DNA from: CAVVFX01 sp963747535
GTDB taxonomy: Bacteria; Acidobacteriota; Terriglobia; Bryobacterales; Bryobacteraceae
Reading direction: 5' to 3'
Assembly (NCBI GenBank): GCA_963747535.1
Contig: CAVVFX010000003.1
Span: forward strand, 1 to 64,000
Length of the DNA stretch: 64,000 nt
Both the position numbers and the translations under genes were made by a program. How positions within the stretch are numbered: the first letter of the stretch is position 1; the number at the start of each line of letters is the position of its first letter. Of this stretch, positions 51,085 to 60,769 are shown one piece after another. The notes beneath the pieces are model-generated. The model did not search any database, was not told the DNA's origin, and saw only the letters and a program-made list of their open reading frames with translations.

Positions 51085-52326
51085 TCAGGTACCTGGTGGT
51101 AGCGCGTCGGCGGGTACCGGCCCTTCGGCGCGGGCATGCGATCGTCCTCCCTTCCGAAGGGAACGGGTCTCTCGCGCGGCAGACTTTCGCGGCGCCGGGG
51201 CGGCCTTCCCGACGGACGGGATAGTCACCAGGTCCAACTCGTCGTGAACATCGGTGGCCGGCGCCAGGTAGCGCATCGTGGTCTCGAGGGACTTGTGGCC
51301 CATCCAGTGCTGCACGGTCCGTACATCGAATCCCCTGCGCAGCATTCCTGTGGCATAGGTCGAACGAAATGTCTTCAGATCAAACTTTGTCGGATCCAGT
51401 TTGGCGCGCTTCGCGATAGATTTGCAGTGGTCGAGCATGTGCTGTTCGCGGTTACCCGTTGGGGATGGAAACACAAATTGGCAGTTCGGGCGATGCGTAT
51501 GCTTCCGAAGCTCGTCGATGAGTTCCGCGGGAGCCGGAATCTCACGATCTTCCCATCGCTTCGGGTAGAATCCCAGTTCCGGTTTCGAAGTCACCCGCAC
51601 AGTCCGCAACTCGAAGTTCACGTCGCTCCAGCGCAGGAACATCACTTCCTGCTCGCGGAAACCGGTCAGCAGAAATGTGGCGAACAAGGCGCGTTCCTGA
51701 TCGGAGCAGGCTGCAAAGAAGCGGGCAAGCTCCTCGTGGCGGTATATCTTCACAAGCGGCGTGATGCGCTCCGGCAGCGACAGCTCTCGCGTGATCCCGC
51801 TCCTTCCATGGCGCTTGAGAAACTGCGCGACGATGACCGCGTTGTGCAGGATCGTATTGGATCCCAAGCCATGATCTTTCTTGAGGGTCACGACGAAGCG
51901 CGTTAGGTCGTCACCGGAGATCGCGTCGATCGAGACGCAGTCGCGGAAGAACTCCCCGAAGCGGTTGAGCACGGCTTCATACTTGCGATGCGTATTCGGC
52001 TTCTTGAGGGCATCGATCTGCTCCAGGTATTTAGCGATGGCGACGTGCAACGCAGGCTTCTTGACCGTTTCGCCGGCTGTTTCAAACCCGGGGATACCCA
52101 GTTTGCGGCCTTCCAGTTCATGGCGCTTGCGCCGCTGTACCTCGAGGGCCTGCGCGGCGGTGACGCCAGCGCTCACACGACGGCGAGTGCCGCCAACGTA
52201 CCACTCGACATAGTAGCGGCCGTCGGCGATGGCGTTCCAGTCGTAGTTGCCTTTGGCATTCCGGGGGATGGAAAACATCTTCCAGCGGCCGCCAATTTTG
52301 ATGCGTTTGACGATGTTGACTCGCGA
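51085..52326 (-). CDS. Tyrosine site-specific recombinase (integrase copy 2)
   Basis: 413 residues from TTG at 52326 (MSRVNIVKRIKIGGRWKMF), preceded by GGAGAGACATT; the matching codon in copy 1 is GTG. Colinear with copy 1 with scattered substitutions, including the catalytic set R (LLTGFREQEV), R (KTFRSTYAT), H (HWMGHKSLETT) and Y (MRYLAPA). The Lys in place of the usual His of the HxxR box is shared. The C-terminus diverges (RSHARAEGPVPADALPPGT). It begins about 85 bases from a broken tRNA-Gly, the normal place for an island integrase. Confidence 0.93.
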   Translation of the reverse strand, partial: SRVNIVKRIKIGGRWKMFSIPRNAKGNYDWNAIADGRYYVEWYVGGTRRRVSAGVTAAQALEVQRRKRHELEGRKLGIPGFETAGETVKKPALHVAIAKYLEQIDALKKPNTHRKYEAVLNRFGEFFRDCVSIDAISGDDLTRFVVTLKKDHGLGSNTILHNAVIVAQFLKRHGRSGITRELSLPERITPLVKIYRHEELARFFAACSDQERALFATFLLTGFREQEVMFLRWSDVNFELRTVRVTSKPELGFYPKRWEDREIPAPAELIDELRKHTHRPNCQFVFPSPTGNREQHMLDHCKSIAKRAKLDPTKFDLKTFRSTYATGMLRRGFDVRTVQHWMGHKSLETTMRYLAPATDVHDELDLVTIPSVGKAAPAPRKSAARETRSLRKGGRSHARAEGPVPADALPPGT

Positions 52327-52410
52327 CAAAATGTCTCTCCTGCGAGCCGCATCTTTGCGGACAGCATGGGAGACAGCATATGGTCTAAATAACAGAAAAC
52401 AAAGGGGGTG

Positions 52411-52447
<37 letters not shown>

Positions 52448-52799
52448 TTGGCTGTATTTTCCTCTACTTAGCTGCTTCTAAGGGACTTACCTTCCGTTGT
52501 GCCCAGTCTATACTGTCTATTGCGTCCATCCAAAACCATGCGTTTTGACCACGAAATGGACAGTTAAACCAGCGCGGGAATCCTCGCTCCCAAAAGTCCA
52601 CTCTGCGTTCCACCCCATGGCAATCTCAAACATAACACGCCTGGTCACCTACAAGGTAGCACTCGCTCGCTTCTCGCGATGAACTGTCCGGCCTTCCGCC
52701 AATCGAGGCCCACATCGCCCGAATTGTGCTAGCAGAACAGCCCACGTTGGTTACGGTGATCAATCACGCAAGTGCATCCGGCTGCTCCGGAGACAGCCC
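52448..52799. other. No gene seen beyond the tRNA-Gly half
   Basis: No supported frame or motif. This would be the host-side flank upstream of the tRNA gene, but it leads directly into an IS remnant. Confidence 0.4.
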
Positions 52800-53275
52800 G
52801 ATTTCCCTAACCGTTAATGGCAGTCACCTTCATGCGCGCCGCCATGTTCAAGTAAACCGGCACATCATGATCCGAGTCGGTGATGGCAAAGACAAACTAC
52901 CGTTTGGTGATCGCCAGAAGGTTGTCCTCTCGCATTAACCGCTCCACGCGCTTATGGTTGACGAGCAGGCCCCGCAGATGAAGCACGCGAGTGATTCTCA
53001 AGCACCCGTAGTGCCCGCGATGCTCGACGAAGATAACTTAAATCTGGTGTCGCAACTCCACTTCTTCCTGATCCGGCTCGACTTCCTGTGCCGGTAGAAA
53101 CCCGCCCGGCTGACGCCCGCCAGCCGGCAGAATCGCTCGATATTGCCACTGCCTCGCGATAGCATCAATTCCCTGATTTGGTCGTAGATGCTGACGCGAC
53201 TACAGCGGAGCTCGGCTGTCGTCGTTCCTCTATTTTTGCAAGGCACTCTCGAAAATCTCCCTGTCACGCTACGGC
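52800..53275 (-). mobile_element. IS3-family transposase remnant
   Basis: Minus-strand pieces of an IS3 OrfB-like transposase run in order: QIRELMLSRGSGNIERFCRLAGVSRAGFYRH (53170-53080), then in another frame EVEPDQEEVELRHQI, a stop, VEHRGHYGCLRITRVLHLRGLLVNHKRVERLMREDNLLAI, another stop, and TDSDHDVPVYLNMAARMKVTAIN (to about 52810). The DDE catalytic part is absent. Several frameshifts and stops show it is dead. Terminal inverted repeats were not recognised. Confidence 0.7.
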
Positions 53276-53889
53276 CGCGGCCTCCTGTTCCAGCAGGGAC
53301 TTAGCGTTGATACCCTGACGGGCGAGCTCACGTGCAAGGCTTCGGCGCTCGGGAGAAGTTACCCGCTTCTGCTACCCAAAACTGACCGAGGCGGTCCACC
53401 ACTCATGATTCCGGCCTATTTCGGGGAGAAATAGGTCAGCCGAAATTGACGGAGGGGCTTGCAGATAAGCAGCGAGTTTTCGGCCGCAGTTGCGGCCAGC
53501 CGGAAGCAAAAAACCCAGAGCCTTCGTCTTTCGTTCGTCTACTGGAAATCCCTCGGTCAGACGATGTAAGTGCATGAGGAGATTAGCTGGTTTCCGATGC
53601 TCCGATCGCGCTTCCGAGTTGCGGCCGAGGCCACCACCATGCTTCGGTGGGCTGCGTTGAGATCATTGGGGAAGGAGACAGAGGGGTATTTCTCTGGAAA
53701 TAGGTCACCCCAAAGATTGCCTTAAAGTGTTGAGTTTGTTTGCAGTGAACCGGAGGTCTGCGCCCCGGAGAGGAGTAGCTTCCCCTCCAGGGCAAGACCT
53801 TCTGGGAGTCATCACCTCCCATGGGCCCTTCCGAGAGTCTACAGGTCAAGCCGAAAATCAAGAGGGTCGGCCGAAGCGTTTGGCGCGAC
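53276..53889. other. No intact gene; mobile-DNA debris likely
   Basis: A minus-strand segment near 53290-53385 reads VTSPERRSLARELARQGINAKSLLEQEAAAV, protein-like but of unknown family, without a start. Otherwise nothing supported. It lies between an IS remnant and the Cys-rich/ParB-like unit. Confidence 0.35.
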
Positions 53890-54310
53890 GACCGCGGACA
53901 CGGGTGTGTCTGCTGAAAGGATGCGTGCAGCGCTCTCATCCAAGGCTGGCGTCCCAGCGCTATTGCAGCGAGGGATGCCGGAAGGCGGCGCGGAAATGGT
54001 CGCTGGTGGAAGGCCCAGCAACGATACCGGACGACGAGGGCGGGCAAACAGATACGCAACGACCAAAGCCGGCGCTACCGGGAGCGTGTCCGAAGCCGGA
54101 AACCACCAGAGCCAGAAGCAGTTGACGAGGCAGCGAGGGTAATCACTACAGAAGAGTTTTTTCGATCATTCGTGCGACCGGCCAGGCTGTTACGAAAGAT
54201 TCGTGCGCGAGCGGCGAAGTCCCTTGCAACGCTTCTGTTCGTCAACCTGCCGGCGTGCGCTGGAGCGCGTTCAGGAACGGGAGCGGCGATTGAAAGAAGC
54301 GCGCATTTAA
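53890..54310 (+). pseudogene. Frameshifted paired zinc-finger-like Cys-rich protein
   Basis: Three colinear pieces in different frames: RTRVCLLKGCVQRSHPRLASQRYCSEGCRKAARKW (from about 53893), then AQQRYRTTRAGKQIRNDQSRRYRERVRSRKPPEPEAVDEAARVITTEEFF, then CDRPGCYERFVRERRSPLQRFCSSTCRRALERVQERERRLKEARI to the stop at 54310. It would carry two CxxxxC...RxCSxxCR metal-binding modules joined by a basic linker. Frame changes lie near 54000 and at a TTTTTT run near 54160. The protein family recurs next to ParB-like genes in Acidobacteria and Planctomycetes, as far as I recall; function unknown. Confidence 0.65.
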
Positions 54311-54357
54311 TCTCGACATATTGATCCGTCATCCGACCTTCGCTTACATTCAGCCTG

Positions 54358-54575
54358 TTGATGAAAGTGGAGTTTCACCAGCTCGACCGGCACTGGGAGC
54401 ACCTTCGAGTCCGGCATCCTGCGCGGCAGCGGCGGTTGTTGGCGTCTTTGGCCGAGTCCGGCCAGCAGACGCGCATCGTGGTGGTGGCCGCCGGACAAGC
54501 GGACCGGTACGTGGTCATTGACGGCTATAAGCGGATCGCGGCGCTGGAGCAACTGGGCGGGACACGGTACCGTGT
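54358..54575 (+). pseudogene. Truncated ParB N-terminal-like gene
   Basis: MKVEFHQLDRHWEHLRVRHPARQRRLLASLAESGQQTRIVVVAAGQADRYVVIDGYKRIAALEQLG matches a ParB/Srx nuclease-like domain (the RQRRLLASLAESGQQTPI and YVVIDGYKRIAAL motifs). After about 70 codons the match shifts frame and ends; the helix-turn-helix part of a normal 300-residue relative is missing. It stops inside a cytochrome c gene read on the other strand. It forms a unit with the Cys-rich gene 47 bases upstream. Confidence 0.7.
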
Positions 54576-54849
54576 GGCCCCCTCCGTCATTCGAATGGCA
54601 CGGGGCGCAATGATAGGAGAAATGCTCCATGCCTCCCCGAATATTCTCCGTTGAAGGCATGATGGGATTGCGAAGTTGGCGAGACGCAGATGGCACGGCT
54701 ATTTTGCGTGCCGTTGTAGCCGCGAACTCCTCAATCGCTGATGGTGTCGCCAGTGCGCTGAAGCCTCGTCGCACGAGAATGAAGCCGTATCCCGCGGTTG
54801 CGACCGCAAGAGCCAGCAGAATGAGCGAAACTGCTTTCCAGGGTTTCAT
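54576..54849 (-). pseudogene. Cytochrome c gene cut by insertion
   Basis: ATG at 54849 starts MKPWKAVSLILLALAVATAGYGFILV, a signal anchor, followed by TARKIAVPSASRQLRNPIMPSTENIRGG, then HCAPCHSNDGGG with the heme site CAPCH. Similarity to cytochromes ends just after DGGG, where the ParB-like remnant begins from the other side, so the heme-binding protein lost its C-terminal half including the axial Met. It is downstream of the efflux outer-membrane gene. Confidence 0.75.
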
Positions 54850-54897
54850 GTCTATCTCTCCTGTGCCGAGCCGGCACGACTTACCACGAATAACTTC

Positions 54898-56373
54898 CTA
54901 ACCTTTCTTCAACGACGGCAGACTCGGCATGCTGTTGATGTTCCAGCCTCCGCCGAGGGCTTTGATAAGCAACACGCTCGCGTCCATACGCCTGCGCTGG
55001 ATATCGATCTCGTAACGCTCGTTCGTCAGCGCGGTCGTCTGCGCCGTGATGACCTGAAGATAGTTGTCGACACCACCTTGATATCGGTTGGTAAAGAGCT
55101 GGACCGATTCCTCGGCAGACGCAACGGCGTCGCGCTGCTGCTTTTCTTCGTTCTCCAGAACCCGCAGAGCAGCCAGATTGTCTTCCACCTGCTGAAACGC
55201 AGTCAACGCGGTTTGCCGATAAGTCGCCACCGCGGCATCGTAACCAGCAATCGCAACATCGGAGCCGGCGCGGCGGCGGCCCGCGTCAAACAGAGTTTCC
55301 GCCAGCGAGGGTCCCACTGCCCAGAAGCGGCTTGGCCAGTTCAGCCAGTTGAGAATCGAGGTGCCCCCGAACCCGCCGGTCGCGCCCAGCGTCACGGTGG
55401 GAAAGAATGCGGCGCGCGCGATTCCGATCTGTTCGTTCGCTTCCTCGATTCGTCTTTCAGCGGCGGCTATATCGGGCCTGCGTTCGAGCAGCTGTGAGGG
55501 CAATCCAACCGGAATGACCGGGGGTTGCGCGCGCAACGACTCGGCCGCAAGACTGAACTCCGCCGGCGGTTTGCCGAGTAGAACCGCAATCGCGTGCTCG
55601 TACTGAGCGCGATCCACATCGATATCCGTTTCCTGCGCCGTCGTGGTGTCCAACTGTGTCTGAGCCTGCGCGACATCGGACTTCGGTGAGGCGCCGCCCT
55701 CGAAGCGGTTTTCCGTAAGTGTGAGCGCGTTGTCGTAGGCCTTGACCGTGTCCACCAGCAACTGCTTCTGCGCATCGGCAGCACGCAGTTCGAAGTAGTC
55801 GTATGCAAGTTCGGCCTGAATGGTCAGGGTTGCGGTTGCGAGGTCGGCAGACGTCGCCTGAGCTTCCTCACGCGCGACATTCACAGTGCGGCGTACACGC
55901 CCCCAGAAGTCCACTTCATACGAAAGATCGAAGGGCAGCACGAATTCACCGGTTGCACTGGTCCGCAGGGGAAAGTAAGGCTGATTCTGTGAATCGCGGA
56001 TCGAGGCAAGGCTGGGGTTCGTCGAAATTGTTGGAAACTCCGAGGCGCGGTTGAAGCGGATCATGTCGCGAGCCTCACGGAAACGCGCCTCGGCAATCTT
56101 CAGGTCCTGGTTGCCGGCGGCCGCCTGCTCTTCCAGTGCAGTCAGCTGCGCATCGCCGAACGTCTCCCACCATTTCGGCGGAAGCGATGGTGCGCCGGGT
56201 TGAGCGATTTTCCAGTCTTTCGTCTCCTTGAAGCTGTCCGGAGGCGCTTCCTTGAATACGGCGGGGACGGGCGCGATAGGTCTCGCATACTTTGGACCAA
56301 CGGTGCAGCCGGAGATCAGCAGGGCGGATACAATTCCTGGGATCCATCCTTTGGGCATCGGGCGCTTCGTCAT
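54898..56373 (-). CDS. RND efflux outer-membrane channel (OprM/NodT family)
   Basis: 491 residues from ATG at 56373, overlapping the adaptor remnant stop (ATGA). Lipoprotein signal MPKGWIPGIVSALLISGC, then KYARPIAPVPAVFKE, two TolC-type repeats with long coiled coils (ALEEQAAAGNQDLKIAEARFREARDMI; FNRASEFPTISTNPS; ERRPDIAAAERRIEEANEQIGIARAAFFPTVTLGA; NRYQGGVDNYLQVITAQTTALTNE). It forms the trimeric exit channel of tripartite pumps. Its own gene is intact although the pump and adaptor upstream are damaged. Confidence 0.93.
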   Translation of the reverse strand: MTKRPMPKGWIPGIVSALLISGCTVGPKYARPIAPVPAVFKEAPPDSFKETKDWKIAQPGAPSLPPKWWETFGDAQLTALEEQAAAGNQDLKIAEARFREARDMIRFNRASEFPTISTNPSLASIRDSQNQPYFPLRTSATGEFVLPFDLSYEVDFWGRVRRTVNVAREEAQATSADLATATLTIQAELAYDYFELRAADAQKQLLVDTVKAYDNALTLTENRFEGGASPKSDVAQAQTQLDTTTAQETDIDVDRAQYEHAIAVLLGKPPAEFSLAAESLRAQPPVIPVGLPSQLLERRPDIAAAERRIEEANEQIGIARAAFFPTVTLGATGGFGGTSILNWLNWPSRFWAVGPSLAETLFDAGRRRAGSDVAIAGYDAAVATYRQTALTAFQQVEDNLAALRVLENEEKQQRDAVASAEESVQLFTNRYQGGVDNYLQVITAQTTALTNERYEIDIQRRRMDASVLLIKALGGGWNINSMPSLPSLKKG

Positions 56374-56627
56374 CGCGCACCTCCCTGCTGCACGTGAACA
56401 GGCGATCCGTTCTCCAGCGAATCCGAAGGATCGAGGATGATCGAATCCGCCGCCTGAAGGCCGGAAACGATCTCGACTTTGGCCCCATAATCGCGGCCGA
56501 TCGCAACCGGAACCAGATTCGCGCGGCCGTCGCGTACCACGCCGACGCGCAGGCCCTCACGCCGGAACAGCAGCGTGTTGGCAGGGATAGTCACCGATCG
56601 AATCGTCGCCGGCAGCTTCAGGCGGTG
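56370..56627 (-). pseudogene. C-terminal remnant of an RND membrane-fusion protein
   Basis: TTIP-like ATIRSVTIPANTLLFRREGLRVGVVRDGRANLVPVAIGRDYGAKVEIVSGLQAADSIILDPSDSLENGSPVHV is the C-terminal membrane-proximal region of an AcrA/HlyD-type adaptor. Everything before it (about 300 residues) is missing. The upstream neighbour is the C-terminal part of the RND pump gene, joined near 56628, so a deletion fused the two genes out of frame. Confidence 0.8.
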
Positions 56628-59600
56628 CGTTCTGTTCGCCGCCGTCTCCCAGCCCGATCGCCATCGGAATCATGCCGATGATCATTGCCAGCGCCGTCAT
56701 CAGCACAGGACGAAAACGCGTATAACCTGCTTCGATTGCGGCCTGGAGCGCGTCAGGACGCACTGTAGCCGAACCCTTGCAGCAGTGGTCAACCAGTTTC
56801 ATCTGCGGCAGCATCTCCAGCCGATCGGGGACCCTGCCGTTTTGAGCTGCGACAGCCGTTCCCGCGCGAAAGCAACTACAAGAATGCTGTTTGCCGTCGC
56901 CACGCCCATGCACATGATCGATCCCATCAGCGCCGGAACGCTGACCGTGGTCTTCGTGAAAAATAGAAACAGCACGATGCCGGCCAAGGCCGCCGGAAGC
57001 GCGGTGATAATCACGAATGGGTCAAGCCACGATTGAAAATTCACGACGATCAGCAGATAAATCAAGACAATGGCGAAGCCGAGACCTGCCAGCAGGCCGA
57101 TATAGGATGTCCGCATGGTGTCCAGCTGTCCTCGTATGGTCACGAAGCTGCCGCGCGGCAGCAGATGCCGGTTGCTGTCCACAATGCGCTGAATGTCGCG
57201 TCCGGCGCCACCGAGGTCACGATCCTGTACCGAGGCATAGATATCCACCACACGCCGGATGTTGTAGTGATTCAGAACTTCCATTTCGTTCGAGCGCGTG
57301 ATCGATGCAACATCAGCCAGAATCTCGGGCCGGGTCGCCGCCGTGGATGTGATCGGGATATTCTGTAGGTCCTGCAGGGACTGAATCGAGTACTGCGGGG
57401 TCTGTTCCACCAGGTTGTAATTCACGCCGTTCTGCCAGTTGAGGAAGAAGGTCGGCGTAGTTTGGAAACTGCCGCTGAGCGAGACCAGAAGGCTGTTCGC
57501 GACATCACGCGGGGTGTAGCCGCCCTCCGCAGCCTTGGTGCGATCGACGTCGATGTGAAACTTCGGGTAATCGAAAGCCTGCTGCAGCCGAGCGTCGGTT
57601 ATGCCGGGAACGTGCCGAATCTGCTCCAGCATCCGGTCTGCTACGGCGCGGTTACTTTCGACATCCGCACCGTCGATCTGAATGTCGACCGGAGCGGGCA
57701 ATCCGAAGTTCAGAATCTGCGTTGTGATATCGGCGGGCAGCAGATAGAAGGTGGCGCCGGGAAACTCAGCCGGCAGCTTCCTGCGGAGATCGCGAACGTA
57801 GTTCGCTGTGGGATGGTGACGCTCATTGAGCGATACGAAAACATCGGCGTCGGCCGCGCCTATCAGGCCCGAAGTCGACCGCATGTAGTTCAGCTGGCTG
57901 TATGGCAGGCCGATGTTATCGAGGATGTTCTTGACTTCGTTGCGAGGGATCTCGCGGCGAATCGAGTTCTCGACCAGATCGGAGAGTTTTGCGGTTTCCT
58001 CAATGCGAGTTCCGGTCTTGGCGCGCATATGCAGAATGAACTGTCCGCTGTCCGTGCTCGGAAAGAAGTCCTGGCCAAGCCATGGCACGAGAATGAAAGC
58101 CGCCGCGCACAGGCCCAGAAATACCGGCACGAACGCGTATCGCCGGCAGACCAGTGTGGTCAGCATCAGCTGATAGGCGAGGCGCAGCTGTTCAAACCCA
58201 CGTTCGAAGCCGCGCTGAAACCAGACGAACGGATTGCGCGATTCTCCGGTAGAATCTTTCGCTTTGAGAAGATACATCGAGAGCGTCGGGACCAGCGTCC
58301 GCGAGAGGATGTAGGACGCGATCATCGCGAACACCACCGACTCAGCCAGTGGCACGAACAGATAACGCGCTACGCCGGACAGGAAAAACATGGGCAGGAA
58401 AACGATGCAGATGCACAACGTCGAGACCATAGCGGGAACCGCGATCTGCCCTGCGCCTTCGATGATGGCCTCTTTCAGATCGGAACCCTGCTCGAGGTAG
58501 CGCTCGATGTTTTCAATCGTGACCGTGGCGTCATCTACCAGGATTCCGACCGCGAGGGCCAGCCCGCCCAGCGTCATTACATTGATCGTTTCTCCCAGGA
58601 ATCCCAGAACAATCACGGAGGTGAGAATAGAAAGCGGAATCGACACTGCGATGATCAGCGTGCTGCGCCAGCTTCCGAGAAAGATCAGAATCATTACTCC
58701 GGTGAGGCACGCCGCTATCACCGCTTCGCGAATGACGCCGCTGACCGCCGCGCGTACAAAGATGGATTGATCGCCGAGCGGCTGAATCTTCAGCTGCGGA
58801 GGCAGCGTCGTCTCGACTCGTGGCAGGAGCTTGCGCACGCCATTCACTACATCGATGGTCGATGCGTTACCGGCTTTCAGCACCGTGACCAGCGCGCTGC
58901 GGTGTCCGTCCTGCCGTACAACATTGGTCTGCGGCGCGAACCCGTCGCTGACCTGCGCCACATCGCGAAGATAAACAGTCGCGCCATCGACCACTTTCAA
59001 CGGCAGATTGTTCAGCTCGGAAACCTTATGTGGCGCCGCGTTGAGATCGACATCATATTCGAACTTGTCAATCTTGGCTGTGCCCGACGGCAGCACAATA
59101 TTCTGTAAATTCACCGCTGACACGATGTCCGACGGCGACAGCCCCTTTGACTGCAGCAATTGAGGATTTAGCGAAACCATCACCTGCCGCTGCTTTCCGC
59201 CATAAGGGTAGGGAACAGCCGCGCCCGGCACGGTCACCAGCTGCGTGCGCAGAAAGTTCAGTGCGAGATCGTTCAGTTGAGGTTCCGTGAGTCCTTTGCC
59301 CGACAGCGCGAGTTGGAGGATGGGCACACTCGACGCGCTGTAATTGATAATCAGCGGCGGCTGAGAGCCCGCTGGAAGCAGGCGAAGAATGGTCTGGGAC
59401 GCCGCTGTCACCTCCGCGTTCGCGGTGTCGACGCTGGCGTTCGGCTGCAGGAATATCTTCACCACACTGGTACCGTTCACCGTAGTGGATTCAATGTGCT
59501 CGATGTTGTCGACGAGTGTGGTCAGGAGGCGTTCGTAAACCGACGTGATGCGACCTTCCATCTCCTCCGGGTTTAGTCCCGTGTACGTCCACGAGACGGC

Positions 59601-59735
59601 AATCACCGGAATGTTGATGTTGGGAAAGATGTCGGCCGGTGTGCGCGAAATCACAACCGGACTTACCAGCAGAATAAGCAGCGCCAGAACGATGAACGTG
59701 TATGGCCTGTTCAGCGCGACTCTGATGATCCACAT
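56628..59735 (-). pseudogene. RND efflux pump permease, frameshifted and truncated
   Basis: From ATG at 59735 (MWIIRVALNRPYTFIVLALLILL) with AAGGAG upstream. About 950 residues of a heavy-metal/multidrug-type RND permease are readable: SRTPADIFPNINIPVIAVSWTYTGLNPEEM, proton-relay Asp pair in AVGILVDDATVTIENIERY, and both large periplasmic loops. The frame fails after VVAFARERLSQLK near 56850. About 60 bases that do not fit follow, then the last helices continue in another frame (ALQAAIEAGYTRFRPVLMTALAMIIGMIPMAIGLGDGGEQNA) and end at the adaptor remnant. The order pump-adaptor-channel is itself unusual because the adaptor normally comes first. Confidence 0.82.
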
Positions 59736-59896
59736 GCGACTGTTCTCCTTACCCACTTACTGTTTGTTTGATCTACGAAAAGAGCTCAAGCCGAATCGCC
59801 GGGTATGCTCGGCATCGGGCTAGACTCCGGCCCTTCGTCAAAAACCGCCCCAGTCTGGCGGCGGCACCGCTCTTCCCGCACACAACCCCGCGACGA

Positions 59897-60739
59897 TCAG
59901 GCGGGCCGCTTATCCGTGTCATCGTCGGCCGTCTGCCCGAACGCAGGGAGGTACCGGCCGAAGTTCAATTCGAAGTCGCTCGGAACGCCGTAACCGACAC
60001 CACGGAGCTTGGGACGGCGCGCCTGCGCATCTGGCAAGGCCAGCAGTGGGAAGATCATGTCGTTGCTCGACTGAAGCTCGGTAGCCGTCGGTGTCCCGTA
60101 CCGATTGATTTGGGCCTTCGCCGTGCCTAGCGTTTCACGGTCGAACGAAGCCAGGCGCCGGACGAGCCTATCGACAAACGAATCGAGGTCGATATCGTCC
60201 AGCGTGCGGTTCACCCAGCCATAGCGCTCGGCGACGTCAGCATCGAAATCGTCGGCGCTGAGCACGATCTCAAGCGCGCGCGAGCGGCCGACCAAACGCG
60301 GGAGCCATTCCAGCGCTCCCCCACCCGGGACCAGTCCGACGCCGACCTCGGGTTGGCCGAACACGGCGCTTTGCCGGCTGGCGAAGCGCATATCGCAGGC
60401 CAGCACGAACTCATTACCGATGCCGCGTGTGCGGCCGCGAATTTTAGCGATGCTCACGACTGGCGTGGACGAGAGGCGCAGCACAAAATCGCGCCAAAGG
60501 CCCAGCGCCTCTGGCCGTTCCGCTGCCTTGGCTACGTCGAGATGGGCGATGAAAAAATCGGGATTCGCCGACTGGAACACCACCACCTTCACGGACGGGT
60601 CCGCCTCGAGGTCGGTCATTAGGGCTCCCAATTCGACGATCGTCGCGGGAACAAATATGTTGATCGGCGGGTTGCTGAAGGTGATCGTCCATAGGCCCGG
60701 ATTGGAGCGGTCGATGTTGAACTGCGAAGTGTTAGGCAT
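59897..60739 (-). CDS. Enoyl-CoA hydratase/isomerase-family protein
   Basis: 280 residues from ATG at 60739. The crotonase fold is evident: LWTITFSNPPINIF, VKVVVFQSANPDFFIAHLDV (oxyanion-hole region), VVSIAKIRGRTRGIGNEFVLACDMRFAS, FGQPEVGVGLVPGGGALEWLPRLVGRSRALEIVLSADDFDADVAERYGWVNR. The Glu pair of true hydratases is only partly kept (GNEFVLACD and PEVGVGLVPGGG), so isomerase or another crotonase activity is possible. It follows the epoxide hydrolase gene by 30 bases. Confidence 0.9.
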   Translation of the reverse strand: MPNTSQFNIDRSNPGLWTITFSNPPINIFVPATIVELGALMTDLEADPSVKVVVFQSANPDFFIAHLDVAKAAERPEALGLWRDFVLRLSSTPVVSIAKIRGRTRGIGNEFVLACDMRFASRQSAVFGQPEVGVGLVPGGGALEWLPRLVGRSRALEIVLSADDFDADVAERYGWVNRTLDDIDLDSFVDRLVRRLASFDRETLGTAKAQINRYGTPTATELQSSNDMIFPLLALPDAQARRPKLRGVGYGVPSDFELNFGRYLPAFGQTADDDTDKRPA

Positions 60740-60769
60740 GGTGTATTTCCCCCTCTCTTGTGAAGAGCC

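Noticed and set aside
53727..53890. N-terminal extension of the Cys-rich frame
   Set aside because: The added residues are low-complexity and precede the first conserved motif; likely read-through of non-coding sequence.
57462..59108. 548-codon open frame opposite the RND pump
   Set aside because: High-GC antisense shadow; the minus strand carries clear RND motifs over the same span.
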